A stretch of DNA of 64,000 bases, from positions 1-64,000 of the forward strand of contig DATAUW010000016.1 in NCBI GenBank assembly GCA_036268055.1. The letters are read 5' to 3'. The notes beneath the pieces are model-generated. The model saw only the letters and a program-made list of their open reading frames with translations, did no database searches and was not told the DNA's origin. Positions 1-9,099 of this stretch are shown here, one piece after another. The DNA comes from Verrucomicrobiia bacterium. GTDB taxonomy: Bacteria > Verrucomicrobiota > Verrucomicrobiia > Limisphaerales > Pedosphaeraceae. Numbering within the stretch: the first letter of the stretch is position 1; each line of letters begins with the position of its first letter. Both the position numbers and the translations under genes were made by a program.

Positions 1-344
<344 letters not shown>

Positions 345-507
345 TTTTTATTTTTAAAAAGCGATTTGACTCGCGAATGTAATTAACCTGTGGTTTCTAT
401 GTGTAGTTTTCAGGGAACATCATTGTTCTTTTAAATTTTGTAATTGTTCGGCCGCCGGCAACGGCGTCAAAAGCCCTCACGGGTCGCTGAATAGTTACCA
501 ACGAATT

Positions 508-620
508 TTGGTGGTCATAAAGCTGTGGCCCGACCCGATCCCATCCCGAACTCGGCCGTCAAACACAGTCTTGCCGATGGTAGTGCCTGTATAGCTTGCG
601 CGAGAGTAGGTTGCCGCCAG
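508..620 (+). rRNA. 5S ribosomal RNA
   Basis: The conserved 5S core is visible (CCCGATCCCATCCCGAAC near 533-550, then the GATGGTAGTG segment near 576-585). The ends (TGGTGG near 509 and CCGCCA near 614) pair as helix I. The length of about 113 bases is normal. It follows the 23S gene in the usual 23S-5S order and is followed at once by an intrinsic terminator, so it ends the rRNA operon. Confidence 0.95.
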
Positions 621-628
621 ATCTTTCT

Positions 629-668
629 AAAAAAGCCGGAACGCAAAATCGTTCCGGCTTTTTTCTTT
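629..668 (+). terminator. Intrinsic terminator of the rRNA operon
   Basis: A 12-base stem (631-642 with 651-662, AAAAGCCGGAAC / GTTCCGGCTTTT) encloses an 8-base loop and runs into a T-rich tract to about 670. It lies just after the 5S gene. Confidence 0.9.
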
Positions 669-786
669 TTAAGAAGAAGCTTTAAGAGCTTTGAATGCCC
701 GTCTTCGATATTCTATCTCTGTTGTCTTGACGCACCTGCTTCTGCAAGCAATCAGGCAGATTCCTTGTTATTGAGGAACGACTTTC

Positions 787-2157
787 TCAAGTAGGCGGCA
801 ACCGCAAAGTGGAATCTAGCGGCTGCACCTCAGCCAAATCTTTTCCATTTAATCCGCCGCCGAGTTTTAAAACTTTTTCTCCGCTCGGCTTCACCATCCG
901 CTCATAACTTCCCACGGCGTCATTGTAGGCATTGTTCGCTTTATTAAGGCCATCGCGGATTTTTTCGAAGTGTTCTGTAAATTTTGCCACGCGTTGATAA
1001 AGTTCTTGGGCGGCTTCTGCAATTTTCTGCGCGTTTTCCGATTGCGCATGCTGTTGCCAACTGATGCTCACCGAGCGCAACAATGCGATCAGTGAAGCCG
1101 GAGTCGCAATCATGATTCGTTCGCGAGCGGCCCACACGATCAATTCCTGGTCCCCTTCCAGCGCCGCGCTAAATAACGATTCCGCCGGCAGAAACATCAC
1201 GACGTGATCCAGCGCATTCGGAAACTGCCGTGGATAATCACGCGCCGCCAACGCTCGAATAGTTTCCTTCAATTTTTTCGCGTGCGCTGTCAATTCATTC
1301 GCCCGCGTGCCTGGATCAGCACTGTCCAATGCGCTTAAAAAATTCAAGTCCGGCACCTTCGCATCCACGATGATCAAACGGTCGCCCGGCAGACGCACAA
1401 TCAAATCGGGCTTGCTGTCACCGGCCTGCGCCTGCTCGGTGAAATCGCAATGCGCGCTCATCCCGGCTGCTTCGACTACGCGCCGCAATGTCTCTTCACC
1501 CCAGCGGCCGCGCGCCTGGTTGGACTTCAGCACCACGCGAAATTGCTGCGTCTCTGATGCCAGCGAAAGATTAGATTGCGACAGCATCTCCAACTGCTTT
1601 TTTACCTCGCCGAGCGCACTGGATTGCGAAGTCTCGCTTTGCTGCAAGCGACGTTGATAATTTTCCAACTGTTGTTTCAGCGGCTCGACGAGGCCCTTGA
1701 TCGCTTCCTGTCGCTGGGTCAAATCGCCCTTTGCCGTTTCCTGAAACTTGCCAAAACTTTGTTCCGCCAAACGCAAAAATTCCGGGGCCGTCTGCTTCAA
1801 AGTCTCCGCGCTCAACCCCTTGAACACATCACGCAAATCCGCGAGCGCTTTTTCCTGCATGGATTTCGCCTCGGCCAAGGCGCGGTCGTGTAATTGCCGC
1901 TGGTCCGTCAGAATTTTTTCCGCCGCTTGCTTCTGCGCGTCCGCCGTGGCACACGCGGTATTGAGGCGCGTGATTTCTTCCCGGCCTTTCGCAAGTTCCT
2001 GCTCTCGTTGAGAAAGCTGCTGCCGTAAATCCGTTTCAAGCCGATTATCAAGAGCCAATGGCGCGGGCGCGCGACGCGAGCCCATCAGCCAGCCGATCAC
2101 GCCGCCAAGAATAATTCCCAGTGCCAGCCCGATTAAAATTTCAGCGGTTGAAGACAT
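787..2157 (-). CDS. rmuC: DNA recombination protein RmuC
   Basis: RmuC family protein of about 456 residues, thought to limit recombination between inverted repeats through a nuclease-like domain. An N-terminal membrane helix (residues about 5-25) is followed by a long coiled-coil region rich in Gln, Glu and Lys (about 40-200). The conserved RmuC core follows, with GRWGEETLRRVVEAAGM and later DAKVPDLNF and VVMFLPAESLF, which match the nuclease-like fold. The first in-frame start is a TTG at 2160; the ATG at 2157 is preferred. It is the last gene of the minus-strand block, separated from ridA by a terminator, so it probably has its own promoter. Confidence 0.93.
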   Translation of the reverse strand: MSSTAEILIGLALGIILGGVIGWLMGSRRAPAPLALDNRLETDLRQQLSQREQELAKGREEITRLNTACATADAQKQAAEKILTDQRQLHDRALAEAKSMQEKALADLRDVFKGLSAETLKQTAPEFLRLAEQSFGKFQETAKGDLTQRQEAIKGLVEPLKQQLENYQRRLQQSETSQSSALGEVKKQLEMLSQSNLSLASETQQFRVVLKSNQARGRWGEETLRRVVEAAGMSAHCDFTEQAQAGDSKPDLIVRLPGDRLIIVDAKVPDLNFLSALDSADPGTRANELTAHAKKLKETIRALAARDYPRQFPNALDHVVMFLPAESLFSAALEGDQELIVWAARERIMIATPASLIALLRSVSISWQQHAQSENAQKIAEAAQELYQRVAKFTEHFEKIRDGLNKANNAYNDAVGSYERMVKPSGEKVLKLGGGLNGKDLAEVQPLDSTLRLPPT

Positions 2158-2181
2158 CAATATTCGTCCGTTCAGTTCATC

Positions 2182-2218
2182 TGAAAAAAATAAAACCCAC
2201 AGCCGAAGCCGTGGGTTT
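2182..2218 (-). terminator. Intrinsic terminator after ridA
   Basis: Read on the minus strand, an 11-base-pair stem (AAACCCACGGC / GCTGTGGGTTT, one G-U pair) is closed by a TTCG tetraloop and followed by TATTTTTTT. It lies 43 bases past the ridA stop and upstream of rmuC, so it should separate the two transcripts. Confidence 0.85.
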
Positions 2219-2260
2219 CAATCGTGCCACGATTTTTCGCGTGGTCAATGTCACTTCAAA

Positions 2261-2644
2261 TCAAAAATGCGCAATCACTTCGATCTCCACGCTCGCGGCC
2301 CGGGGCAAGGCGGCGACTTGAATCGTCGAGCGCGCCGGAAAGTCCGAAGTAAAATACTTGGCGTAAATTTCGTTCATGCCGGCGAAGTCCACGAGATTCG
2401 TCAGAAACACTGTGCTTTTGACGACGTTGGCGAAGGTCAACTTTTGGTCATCCAAAATCGCCTTCACGTTTTCGAGCACGCGTTCGGTCTGCGCCTTGAT
2501 GTCGCCGGGAACAAGATTTCCGGTGGCCGGGTCCAGCGGAATCTGGCCCGCGCAAAAAAGCAAATCGCCGATGCGCACGGCGTGGTTGTAAGGTCCGACG
2601 GCCGGAGCCGATTTCGCGGGTTTGATGATTTGTTTAGATGGCAT
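2261..2644 (-). CDS. ridA: RidA family reactive intermediate deaminase
   Basis: RidA/YjgF/UK114 protein of 127 residues, the normal length. The family hydrolyses reactive enamine/imine intermediates made by PLP enzymes, as a cytosolic trimer. Recognised from the N-terminal APAVGPYNHAV and LLFCAGQIPLDPATG, the central VVKSTVFLTNL, and the C-terminal RSTIQVAALPRAASVEIEVIA, which carries the conserved active-site arginine and the terminal glutamate region. It lies at the end of the minus-strand block that starts with hprK, 53 bases after a small unrecognised gene, and is followed by a strong terminator. Confidence 0.96.
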   Translation of the reverse strand: MPSKQIIKPAKSAPAVGPYNHAVRIGDLLFCAGQIPLDPATGNLVPGDIKAQTERVLENVKAILDDQKLTFANVVKSTVFLTNLVDFAGMNEIYAKYFTSDFPARSTIQVAALPRAASVEIEVIAHF

Positions 2645-2697
2645 AATCGTTAGTATGTTTTAGCGGCGAAAAGATGTAACAAGTCCTGGCGATGGAA

Positions 2698-3075
2698 TCA
2701 AGCGCGACTCAAGGCGTTTTCGCTGACAAACAGGTTGCGCGAACGAAAAGCGGCGGGACTTTCGTGGAGTAAAATTGCCCGGAGAGAATCAGCGGTCATG
2801 GCAAACCACGGATGGGTGAGCTTGCGATGCGAAGCGTAGGACCATGACGGTGTGTCCAACTTATATTTACAGGCAAGGGCTTCGGCGACGGCGGCAAGAT
2901 AGGCATCGCAAATATCTCCCTTGTTGACGGCTCCCTGGAGGAGTTGAGGTTCGAGCGTTAGCGCTTCTTGTGAAGGGTGAGCGTAAAATTCATCGAGAAA
3001 TTCCTTTAGAGAAAGATCAAAGGATTCTCCTCGGGCAGCCCATTCCGCGACTTCGTGTAGAGACTTGGGTCTCAT
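2698..3075 (-). CDS. Unrecognised protein coupled to a nucleotidyltransferase-like gene
   Basis: I do not recognise this 125-residue protein. It looks soluble, with no signal peptide or membrane helix, and contains an acidic N-terminal helical stretch and aromatic-rich centre (WSYASHRKLTHPWFAM). Its ATG overlaps the TGA of the upstream gene (ATGA at 3072-3075), a sign of translational coupling. The pairing of a nucleotidyltransferase-like gene with a small overlapping partner resembles toxin-antitoxin or substrate-adaptor organisation, but no antitoxin fold is evident. The coding frame is supported by the overlap, by the lack of a competing frame, and by position between two genes on the same strand. 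Confidence 0.6.
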   Translation of the reverse strand: MRPKSLHEVAEWAARGESFDLSLKEFLDEFYAHPSQEALTLEPQLLQGAVNKGDICDAYLAAVAEALACKYKLDTPSWSYASHRKLTHPWFAMTADSLRAILLHESPAAFRSRNLFVSENALSRA

Positions 3076-3623
3076 ATTTTTCCCTCCTCGAAGAGACTCT
3101 CGACGAGGTATTGGGCTTTGATCGGTATTTGGCTCGCGGGATAATATTCAGCAACGATTCCCATCACCGCTGCAGCCGATTTCAATCCGAGATGGCGAAT
3201 AAGAAAAATAATGTCTCGAACATCCCCGTCTTCTGATTGAACAGGATCAATGCGCGAGGCCATGCACTTCATGGCGAGAAGATATTCGGGTGTCGGCATA
3301 GTAAGCCGTAAATTGGAAAATTGCGGGAGGTTTCCCTGCATCAACTCATGTTTCGCCGAGACGAATCCTTTTACGCCGTCGTTGAGCCAATCAGCCGAAA
3401 GATTGTTCGCCTTGCCGACTTCGTCCGCCACTTCGCGCATCAATTTTGTTGGCTGAAAAATCGCGTCAACATCCTTGGTGGAAACGCGCGCGGCATAAGC
3501 CAAAACCATGACGGTTCCACCAAATAAACAAATTTCGCCAGTGACGCCGCGTTTTTTGAGCGCGTCGGACAGTTCCTGAAGCGTCTTCAGGATCAGTTCT
3601 TTTGAAAGTCCCGCACCGCTCAT
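3072..3623 (-). CDS. Nucleotidyltransferase-like protein (DUF6036-type)
   Basis: A protein of 183 residues with a nucleotidyltransferase superfamily core: a glycine motif (CLFGGTVMVLAY, about residues 32-43) followed by STKDVDAIF (about 48-56), the usual hG[GS]x(9-13)Dx[DE]h arrangement with D and the second acidic site as D-x-D. A later segment (PTPEYLLAMKCMASR) matches the helical support region seen in DUF6036 and AbiEii-type proteins. The family includes toxins that modify tRNA and uncharacterised enzymes. It follows gatB by 17 bases and overlaps the next gene by 4. Substrate and role are unknown. Confidence 0.7.
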   Translation of the reverse strand: MSGAGLSKELILKTLQELSDALKKRGVTGEICLFGGTVMVLAYAARVSTKDVDAIFQPTKLMREVADEVGKANNLSADWLNDGVKGFVSAKHELMQGNLPQFSNLRLTMPTPEYLLAMKCMASRIDPVQSEDGDVRDIIFLIRHLGLKSAAAVMGIVAEYYPASQIPIKAQYLVESLFEEGKI

Positions 3624-3640
3624 ATATGACTGTTGGGATT

Positions 3641-5071
3641 CTATCCCTTCAACTTCTTCTCCAAAATTTCACCGACCAGATTTGGATTCGCTTTGCCTTT
3701 GCTGAGCTTCATCACCTGGCCCTTGAGGAAATTCAGCGCGGCGACTTTTCCGGCGCGATAATCTTCGGCGCTCTTGGGATTGGCGGCGATGACTTCATCG
3801 CAGAATTTTTCAATGGCGCCGGTATCGCTGACTTGCGCGAGACCTTTTTTCTCGACGATTTCGTGCGCGGGTTCGCCGGTGGCGAACATGTCCGCGAAAA
3901 CGTCCTGCGCGATCTTGCTGCTAATTTTGCCGGCGTCCACCAGCGCGGCGAGGCCGGGAATATCCGTCGGCTTGATTTTGACATCATGAAGCGCGGTCTG
4001 AGTCTCGGTCAATTTCGCGCGCAAATTATTGATCACCCAATTCGCGACGGCTTTGGGATTTTTCGCGCCGACGATGGCGGCTTCAAAATATTTTCCGAGC
4101 GCAACGTCGTTTACGAATGTCTCGGCGTCGGACGAAGGCAACTGATACGCATTCATAAAACGAAGTTTGCGCGCGAGCGGCAATTCCACCACGCGCGATT
4201 TCACTTCGGCGAGCCACGCGTCGGTGGGTTTGAACGGCATCAAATCCGGTTCGGGAAAATAGCGGTAATCGTGCGCCTGTTCTTTGCTGCGCATCGTTTC
4301 GGTGATGTTGGCGGTGTCATCCCAGCGGCGGGTTTCCTGCGAAAGTTTGCCGCCTTTGCTCACGACTTCGATCTGGCGCGGGATCTCATACTCCAGCGCC
4401 TTGCGGACGCCGCTGAAGCTGTTCATGTTTTTGATCTCGATCTTCGCGCCGAGTTGCTTTTGCCCCTTGGGCCGCACGCTGATATTCACGTCGCAGCGGA
4501 CCATGCCTTTTTCCATGTCGCAATCGCTCACGCCGCCGTAAATCAGGATGTCTTTGAGCGCATTCAAATATTCATACGCCATGTCAGGGCTCGTGATGTC
4601 GGGCTCGGAAACAATTTCCAGCAGCGGCACGCCGGCGCGATTGAAATCAACGCCACTGTTGCGATCAAAGTGAAAATTCTTGCCAACGTCTTCCTCAAGA
4701 TGCGCACGGGTAATGCGCACGCGCGCGACGCCGCCATTGAATTCAAAATCCACCACGCCGTTTTGCGTGGAGGGTTTGTCGTATTGCGTGATCTGATAAT
4801 TTTTCGGCGCGTCGGGATAAAAATAATTTTTGCGATCGAATTTGGCGAAGTGGGGAATCTCGCAGCCCAGCAAATAGCCGGTGAGTACGGTAAGGCGCAA
4901 TCCTTCATCATTCGCGACGGGCAACACGCCGGGCAGGCCGAGGCAAACGGGGCAGACGTTGGTATTGGGTGGCGCGCCGAATTCATTCGCACAACCGCAC
5001 CACATTTTGGATTTCGTTTTGAGCTGAACGTGCATTTCCAGCCCGATGATTGGTTCGTAGTCCATAACCAT
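3641..5071 (-). CDS. gatB: Asp-tRNA(Asn)/Glu-tRNA(Gln) amidotransferase subunit B
   Basis: GatB is the kinase-like and tRNA-binding subunit of the GatCAB amidotransferase, which converts mischarged Glu-tRNA(Gln) and Asp-tRNA(Asn). At 476 residues it has normal length. Motifs seen include GLEMHVQLKT at the N-terminus, a Cys cluster CGCANEF..CPVCLGLPG (zinc site), FDRKNYFYPDAPKNYQITQ, and the C-terminal YqeY-like tail. The ATG directly follows the stop of the upstream gene (TAAATG), with no good ribosome-binding site of its own, so it is probably translationally coupled; a second ATG lies two codons in. It is split from gatA by two foreign-looking genes. Confidence 0.97.
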   Translation of the reverse strand: MVMDYEPIIGLEMHVQLKTKSKMWCGCANEFGAPPNTNVCPVCLGLPGVLPVANDEGLRLTVLTGYLLGCEIPHFAKFDRKNYFYPDAPKNYQITQYDKPSTQNGVVDFEFNGGVARVRITRAHLEEDVGKNFHFDRNSGVDFNRAGVPLLEIVSEPDITSPDMAYEYLNALKDILIYGGVSDCDMEKGMVRCDVNISVRPKGQKQLGAKIEIKNMNSFSGVRKALEYEIPRQIEVVSKGGKLSQETRRWDDTANITETMRSKEQAHDYRYFPEPDLMPFKPTDAWLAEVKSRVVELPLARKLRFMNAYQLPSSDAETFVNDVALGKYFEAAIVGAKNPKAVANWVINNLRAKLTETQTALHDVKIKPTDIPGLAALVDAGKISSKIAQDVFADMFATGEPAHEIVEKKGLAQVSDTGAIEKFCDEVIAANPKSAEDYRAGKVAALNFLKGQVMKLSKGKANPNLVGEILEKKLKG

Positions 5072-5521
5072 TTAAAGTTTTCCCAAACGCTTGAGTTCCT
5101 GCAAGAACTCAATGTCAATTTGGTCTTGCGGGCGATTCGCCGCCAATTTTGCGGCGAGTAAATGTTCGCCGCTGAGGCACTTGATGGGAATGCCATCCGG
5201 CATGGTTTTTATCACGGCCATTTTTTCTGCTTCGTTAAATGCCGGAACTCCAGGAAGTCCCAAATGAAATTGTAAAAGTCCCAAACTCGTTTGGTAAGTC
5301 TGAATAAAATTCTCACCCTTGGGACCAAGTGGAATCAACGGCAAATCCAATTCATCTTCCAGCGTGCTATTGATGCGAACGAAGTTCGTCTCATCGCGGG
5401 GAGGAATTAAGAGATCCCAATCCATCGAGTAACGAGGCAAGCCAAATAACCGCATCGCCTGTCCGCCCACCAAAAGATAACGTATTTTTGCCGCTTCGAA
5501 CTTTTGAAAAAGTTCAGTCAT
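5072..5521 (-). CDS. Nucleotidyltransferase-like protein inserted between gatA and gatB
   Basis: A protein of 149 residues with the nucleotidyltransferase core: LLVGGQAMRLFGLPRYSMDWDLLI (about 16-39) carries the GG motif and a D-x-D pair (DWDLL). The segment around LSGEHLLAAKLAANRPQDQIDIEFL matches the helical end of MNT/DUF6036-type proteins, which often scan for 'A-K-x-x-A-x-R-x-x-D-x-x-D'. It overlaps the small upstream gene by 8 bases (ATGACTGA) and its TAA abuts the gatB ATG, so all three are probably translated in series. It is not clearly a duplicate of the gene at 3072-3623. Function is unknown. Confidence 0.72.
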   Translation of the reverse strand: MTELFQKFEAAKIRYLLVGGQAMRLFGLPRYSMDWDLLIPPRDETNFVRINSTLEDELDLPLIPLGPKGENFIQTYQTSLGLLQFHLGLPGVPAFNEAEKMAVIKTMPDGIPIKCLSGEHLLAAKLAANRPQDQIDIEFLQELKRLGKL

Positions 5522-5702
5522 GTTTAGCAGTTATTTCTGCCACTGAACGCAATAGCGCGGCCTTCCATGCGTTCATTTCTGCGTGCGAACGAAATTTTTG
5601 AGGGGGAAATGCAGGAAGCTCGGGGCCTGGCAATACCGGAGATATTTGCGGGTTTGCCGCCCACAAACGCACCTTGGCGTTATAATCATCGGTAATCTTC
5701 AT
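5514..5702 (-). CDS. Small unrecognised protein paired with the nucleotidyltransferase-like gene
   Basis: A 62-residue protein, Pro-rich in the middle (PVLPGPELPAFPP) and helical at the end (MNAWKAALLRSVAEITAKHD). It overlaps the following gene by 8 bases. Its size and position suggest a partner, possibly an antitoxin or adaptor, of the nucleotidyltransferase-like protein. The gene is supported mainly by the overlap and by co-orientation in the gat operon; I do not recognise the family. It lies 63 bases after gatA. Confidence 0.55.
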   Translation of the reverse strand: MKITDDYNAKVRLWAANPQISPVLPGPELPAFPPQKFRSHAEMNAWKAALLRSVAEITAKHD

Positions 5703-5765
5703 GCCTATCCACTAAACCACACTTAAATAATGAAATCAAGATGCGTTGGGCGGCGCTAAATACGT

Positions 5766-7235
5766 TTACGACCCAATCACCGGCTTTTCCTTATGCCATC
5801 CGGTGCATTGCTCGTAGGCGTGCGCGAGTTTTAAAAGGGTTTCTTCGCCGAAAGGTTTGCCGAGCAGTTGCAGGCCGATGGGCAATTTTGGATTCGCCGT
5901 AAAGCCGCAGGGCATACTCAGGCCGCAGATGCCGGCGAGATTGCAGGAGATGGTGAAAATGTCCGAGAGATACATCTGCAACGGGTCGTCGGATTTATCG
6001 CCGATCTTGAAGGCGGCGGTGGGCGTCGTGGGCGTGATGATGGCGTCCACATGCTCGAAGGCTTTGAGAAAATCCTGGCGGATGAGCGTGCGGACTTTTT
6101 GCGCGCGCAAATAATAGGCGTCGTAATAACCGCTGCTCAAAACGTAAGTGCCGAGGATAATGCGGCGTTTCACTTCGGAACCGAAACCCGCGCCGCGAGT
6201 GTTGCCGTAAAGCGAAATGGGATCGGAGCCGTCCACGCGCGCGCCGTACCGGATGCCATCGAAGCGCGCGAGGTTCGCGCTGGCTTCGGCGGTGGCGATG
6301 ATATAGTAAGTCGCCACTGCGTAGTCCGTGTGTGGCAGCGAAATTTCCACGATCTCCGCGCCGAGCTTTTGAAGATGTTTCACGGCGGCTTGCACGGCGG
6401 CGTTCACTTCAGCATCGAGTCCGCCGATCATGTATTCCTTGGGCAAACCGAGTTTGAGGCCCTTGATATTTCCGTTGAGCGCGCTGGGATAATGCGGGAC
6501 GGGTTCGGGCACGCTGGTCGAATCGCGCCGATCCACGCCGCTCATAACTTCGAGCAAGGTGGCAGAATCGCGCACATCTTTGGTAAAAGGGCCGATCTGG
6601 TCGAGCGACGAGGCGAACGCGACGAGCCCGTAACGCGAAATGCGTCCGTAGGTTGGCTTGAGTCCGACGCAACCGCACAAGGCCGCGGGCTGGCGAATGG
6701 AACCGCCGGTGTCCGTGCCGAGTGAGGCGATGCATTCATTCGCCGCGACGGCTGCCGCTGAACCGCCGGAGGATCCGCCGGGAATTCGAGCGGTGTCCCA
6801 GGGATTGCGCGTGGCGCCGAACGCGGAATTTTCGGTGGAACTGCCCATCGCAAATTCGTCCATGTTCAAACGGCCGAAAACGATTGCGCCCGCCGCGCGA
6901 AGTTTTTCAATCGCAGTCGCGTCGTAGGGTGAAATGAAATTGCCAAGAATTTTAGAAGCGCAATTCAGCGGCTGGCCTTTGACGGCGAGCACGTCCTTGA
7001 TGCCGATGGGCACGCCGAGGAGGGGATGTTGCGCATGGCTCGCGCCGCTGGACAAGAGACGGTCGGCGGCATCGGCCTGGGCGAGGGCGTCGGCTTCGTT
7101 GTAACTGAGAAAGGCGTGGATCTGGCCATCAACGCGTTTGATCTGGTCGAGACACGCTTGCGTGGCTTCGCGAGCGGAGACTTCGCGCTGGCTAAGCTTG
7201 TCCGCGAGTTCGGAAATGGTGAGTTGGTTCAACAT
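5766..7235 (-). CDS. gatA: Asp-tRNA(Asn)/Glu-tRNA(Gln) amidotransferase subunit A
   Basis: GatA is the glutaminase subunit that supplies ammonia to GatB. At 489 residues it is normal for the family. The amidase signature is intact: Lys in [11 protein letters not shown], the Gly/Ser-rich [13 protein letters not shown] with the cis-Ser, and [15 protein letters not shown] with the nucleophile serine, giving the Ser-cisSer-Lys triad. [19 protein letters not shown] follows, as expected. It starts 17 bases after gatC, in the usual gatC-gatA order. gatB is displaced downstream by two extra genes. Confidence 0.98.
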   Translation of the reverse strand: MLNQLTISELADKLSQREVSAREATQACLDQIKRVDGQIHAFLSYNEADALAQADAADRLLSSGASHAQHPLLGVPIGIKDVLAVKGQPLNCASKILGNFISPYDATAIEKLRAAGAIVFGRLNMDEFAMGSSTENSAFGATRNPWDTARIPGGSSGGSAAAVAANECIASLGTDTGGSIRQPAALCGCVGLKPTYGRISRYGLVAFASSLDQIGPFTKDVRDSATLLEVMSGVDRRDSTSVPEPVPHYPSALNGNIKGLKLGLPKEYMIGGLDAEVNAAVQAAVKHLQKLGAEIVEISLPHTDYAVATYYIIATAEASANLARFDGIRYGARVDGSDPISLYGNTRGAGFGSEVKRRIILGTYVLSSGYYDAYYLRAQKVRTLIRQDFLKAFEHVDAIITPTTPTAAFKIGDKSDDPLQMYLSDIFTISCNLAGICGLSMPCGFTANPKLPIGLQLLGKPFGEETLLKLAHAYEQCTGWHKEKPVIGS

Positions 7236-7252
7236 GACAGTGGGCGAAGCGG

Positions 7253-7540
7253 CTACTCGACGATTTTCGGCACGAGGAACAGGCCGTTGGCTTTGGCGGG
7301 AGCGTTGCGCAAGGCTTCGTCGGTGGAGAGCGAAGGCTGGATTTCGTCCGTGCGCACGACATTGACGAGTGGCACGGCGTGGGCGGTCGGCTCGACCTGG
7401 CTCACATCCAGTTCCCTCAACTTTTCGATATAGCCAAGGATATTTCCGAGTTGCGCGCCAATTTTTTGCTCTTCCGCGGGCGAAAGGGAAATGCGCGCGA
7501 GGTGAGCGACGTATTTGACATCAATTTCAGCAGCAGCCAT
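7253..7540 (-). CDS. gatC: Asp-tRNA(Asn)/Glu-tRNA(Gln) amidotransferase subunit C
   Basis: GatC is a 95-residue linker subunit that wraps around GatA and stabilises the GatAB interface. Recognised by the N-terminal [17 protein letters not shown], the IEKLRELD segment and the C-terminal [16 protein letters not shown] motif. It opens the gat group and lies 56 bases after the HPr gene, so it may be co-transcribed with hprK-HPr. No ribosome-binding site is obvious upstream of the ATG. Confidence 0.96.
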   Translation of the reverse strand: MAAAEIDVKYVAHLARISLSPAEEQKIGAQLGNILGYIEKLRELDVSQVEPTAHAVPLVNVVRTDEIQPSLSTDEALRNAPAKANGLFLVPKIVE

Positions 7541-7596
7541 AGGGGAATGGTGAAGGATTAAAACTCAGGATTCAAGCCGAACCGAGAGGGCACGGC

Positions 7597-7896
7597 TCAA
7601 TCCTCGTCGAACTTGCGGTTAAGCAATAGCTCGAGTTCGGAAACGGCGGCGGCGGCGTCATGGCCTTCGGCATGCACGGTGACTTTGCTGCCGGGACCGG
7701 CGGCGAGCATCATGAGGCCCATGATGCTTTTGCCGTTGACCTTTTCGCCGTCTTTTTCCACGAAGACATTGCACTTAAAGCGGTTGGCGACCTTGACGAA
7801 CATGGCCGCGGGGCGGGCATGAATGCCGAGCTTGTTGGACACCGATAGTTCTTTGACTATCTGCCAACTGCCGTCCGCCATTTTTTTTGCGCTCAT
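7597..7896 (-). CDS. HPr family phosphocarrier protein
   Basis: HPr of 99 residues, slightly longer than usual because of about 10 extra N-terminal residues. His26 in LGIHARPAAMFVK is the phospho-accepting histidine, and Ser57 in VNGKSIMGLMMLAAG is the regulatory serine that HprK phosphorylates. It follows hprK by 67 bases. No PTS enzyme I or II is visible in the window, so the pair may be regulatory rather than for sugar transport, as is common outside Firmicutes. A second in-frame ATG lies at codon 6. Confidence 0.95.
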   Translation of the reverse strand: MSAKKMADGSWQIVKELSVSNKLGIHARPAAMFVKVANRFKCNVFVEKDGEKVNGKSIMGLMMLAAGPGSKVTVHAEGHDAAAAVSELELLLNRKFDED

Positions 7897-7963
7897 TCGG
7901 GTTTGCTAAGATAAATATAGCTCGTTCTATGTAACAGAATTCCGGCAAATTTGCCAACGAATT

Positions 7964-8911
7964 CTACAGCTTTGCCGCGTTGGCCATCTTCGAGATCAAC
8001 CGTTCGTTCAATTCCTTGGCCGGATTATAGCCCGAGGCCTTCAATTTTGTCTGGAACGCCGCCACTTCAATCAGCCGCGCCAAATCGCGTCCCGGCCGCA
8101 CGGGGATGGTGATGTGCGGGATGTCCACGCTCAAAATTTTCACGAACTCTTCGTCCATGCCCACGCGGTCCACGTCCGGCACATCGTTCCAGACCTTCAA
8201 ACTCACGATCAAATCCACCTGCTTCTCACGGCGAATACTTTTCACACCGAACATCGCGGCCACATTGATGATGCCGATGCCGCGCACTTCCATGTGATTG
8301 CGGGTCAATTCCGCGCTGGTGCCGATCACCTCGCGGCCATCCACGAGCGTCACTTTGGTGATATCGTCCGCCACGAGGCTATAGCCACGTTCAATGAGGG
8401 CCAGCACACTTTCGCTTTTGCCGATGCCGCTTTCGCCGCGGATGATCACGCCGACGCCGAGGATGTCCACCATGCTGCCCATCTCCGTGCCGTGCGGCGC
8501 GAACATCATTTCCAGCGCGAGCGTGGCGAGATTAATGAACTTCATCGTGATCAGCGGACATTGGAACACCGGGACATCCGCCGCTTCCGCCGCTTTCAAA
8601 AATAACTTGTCCGGCGTCAGGCTGCGGCTGAAAACGACGCACGGAATTTTATACGAAAAAAATGTTCGATAACGCTCTTCGCGCTCATCGAGCGGCAGCG
8701 ATTTCAAAAAATACGCCTCGGCATTGCCGATGACCTGCACGCGTTTGTTCGCGAAATAACGCGTGAAACCCGACAGCACGAGGCCGGGGCGATTAACGGT
8801 TGGTTCGCGGATGATGCGCTTGAGGCCACTGGCGCCCGCCACCAGTTTCAATTCGAGCACTGCGGCTTGTTCCGTGTAAAACCGCTCCACTGTTACTACG
8901 TCGCGTTGCAT
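7964..8911 (-). CDS. hprK: HPr kinase/phosphorylase
   Basis: HprK phosphorylates and dephosphorylates HPr on the regulatory serine. At 315 residues it is normal. The N-terminal domain includes RPGLVLSGF (about 41-49), followed by the Walker A loop GESGIGKS (159-166), VADDI, and the HprK signature EVRGIGIINVAAMFG (208-222). It is the first gene of the minus-strand block leading into HPr and gatCAB. The region upstream (8912-9099) separates it from a divergent secreted hydrolase. Confidence 0.97.
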   Translation of the reverse strand: MQRDVVTVERFYTEQAAVLELKLVAGASGLKRIIREPTVNRPGLVLSGFTRYFANKRVQVIGNAEAYFLKSLPLDEREERYRTFFSYKIPCVVFSRSLTPDKLFLKAAEAADVPVFQCPLITMKFINLATLALEMMFAPHGTEMGSMVDILGVGVIIRGESGIGKSESVLALIERGYSLVADDITKVTLVDGREVIGTSAELTRNHMEVRGIGIINVAAMFGVKSIRREKQVDLIVSLKVWNDVPDVDRVGMDEEFVKILSVDIPHITIPVRPGRDLARLIEVAAFQTKLKASGYNPAKELNERLISKMANAAKL

Positions 8912-9099
8912 GGATATGAAAATTGTTTCCGGTTAATTTGAGGCCCGTTCGCCACCGCTTGTGTTGAGGCGAGAATATCCCGGGGCCGATAGAAAAACCA
9001 GCGTGAATTTTAGGTCCGCAACTTCTCGACGCATGAGGGGTTTAGAAAGAAAACGCATTCGCCGCATTTCTGAACTGTGGTGTCTGGGGGGTGAGAATT

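Noticed and set aside
525-794. 89-codon plus-strand frame
   Set aside because: It lies over the 5S rRNA and its terminator; not a gene.
3602-5161. Long plus-strand frame across gatB
   Set aside because: Antisense shadow of gatB with no family likeness.
5072-5702. AbiE phage-exclusion pair
   Set aside because: The small partner does not look like AbiEi, and the nucleotidyltransferase is short; only the fold is supported.
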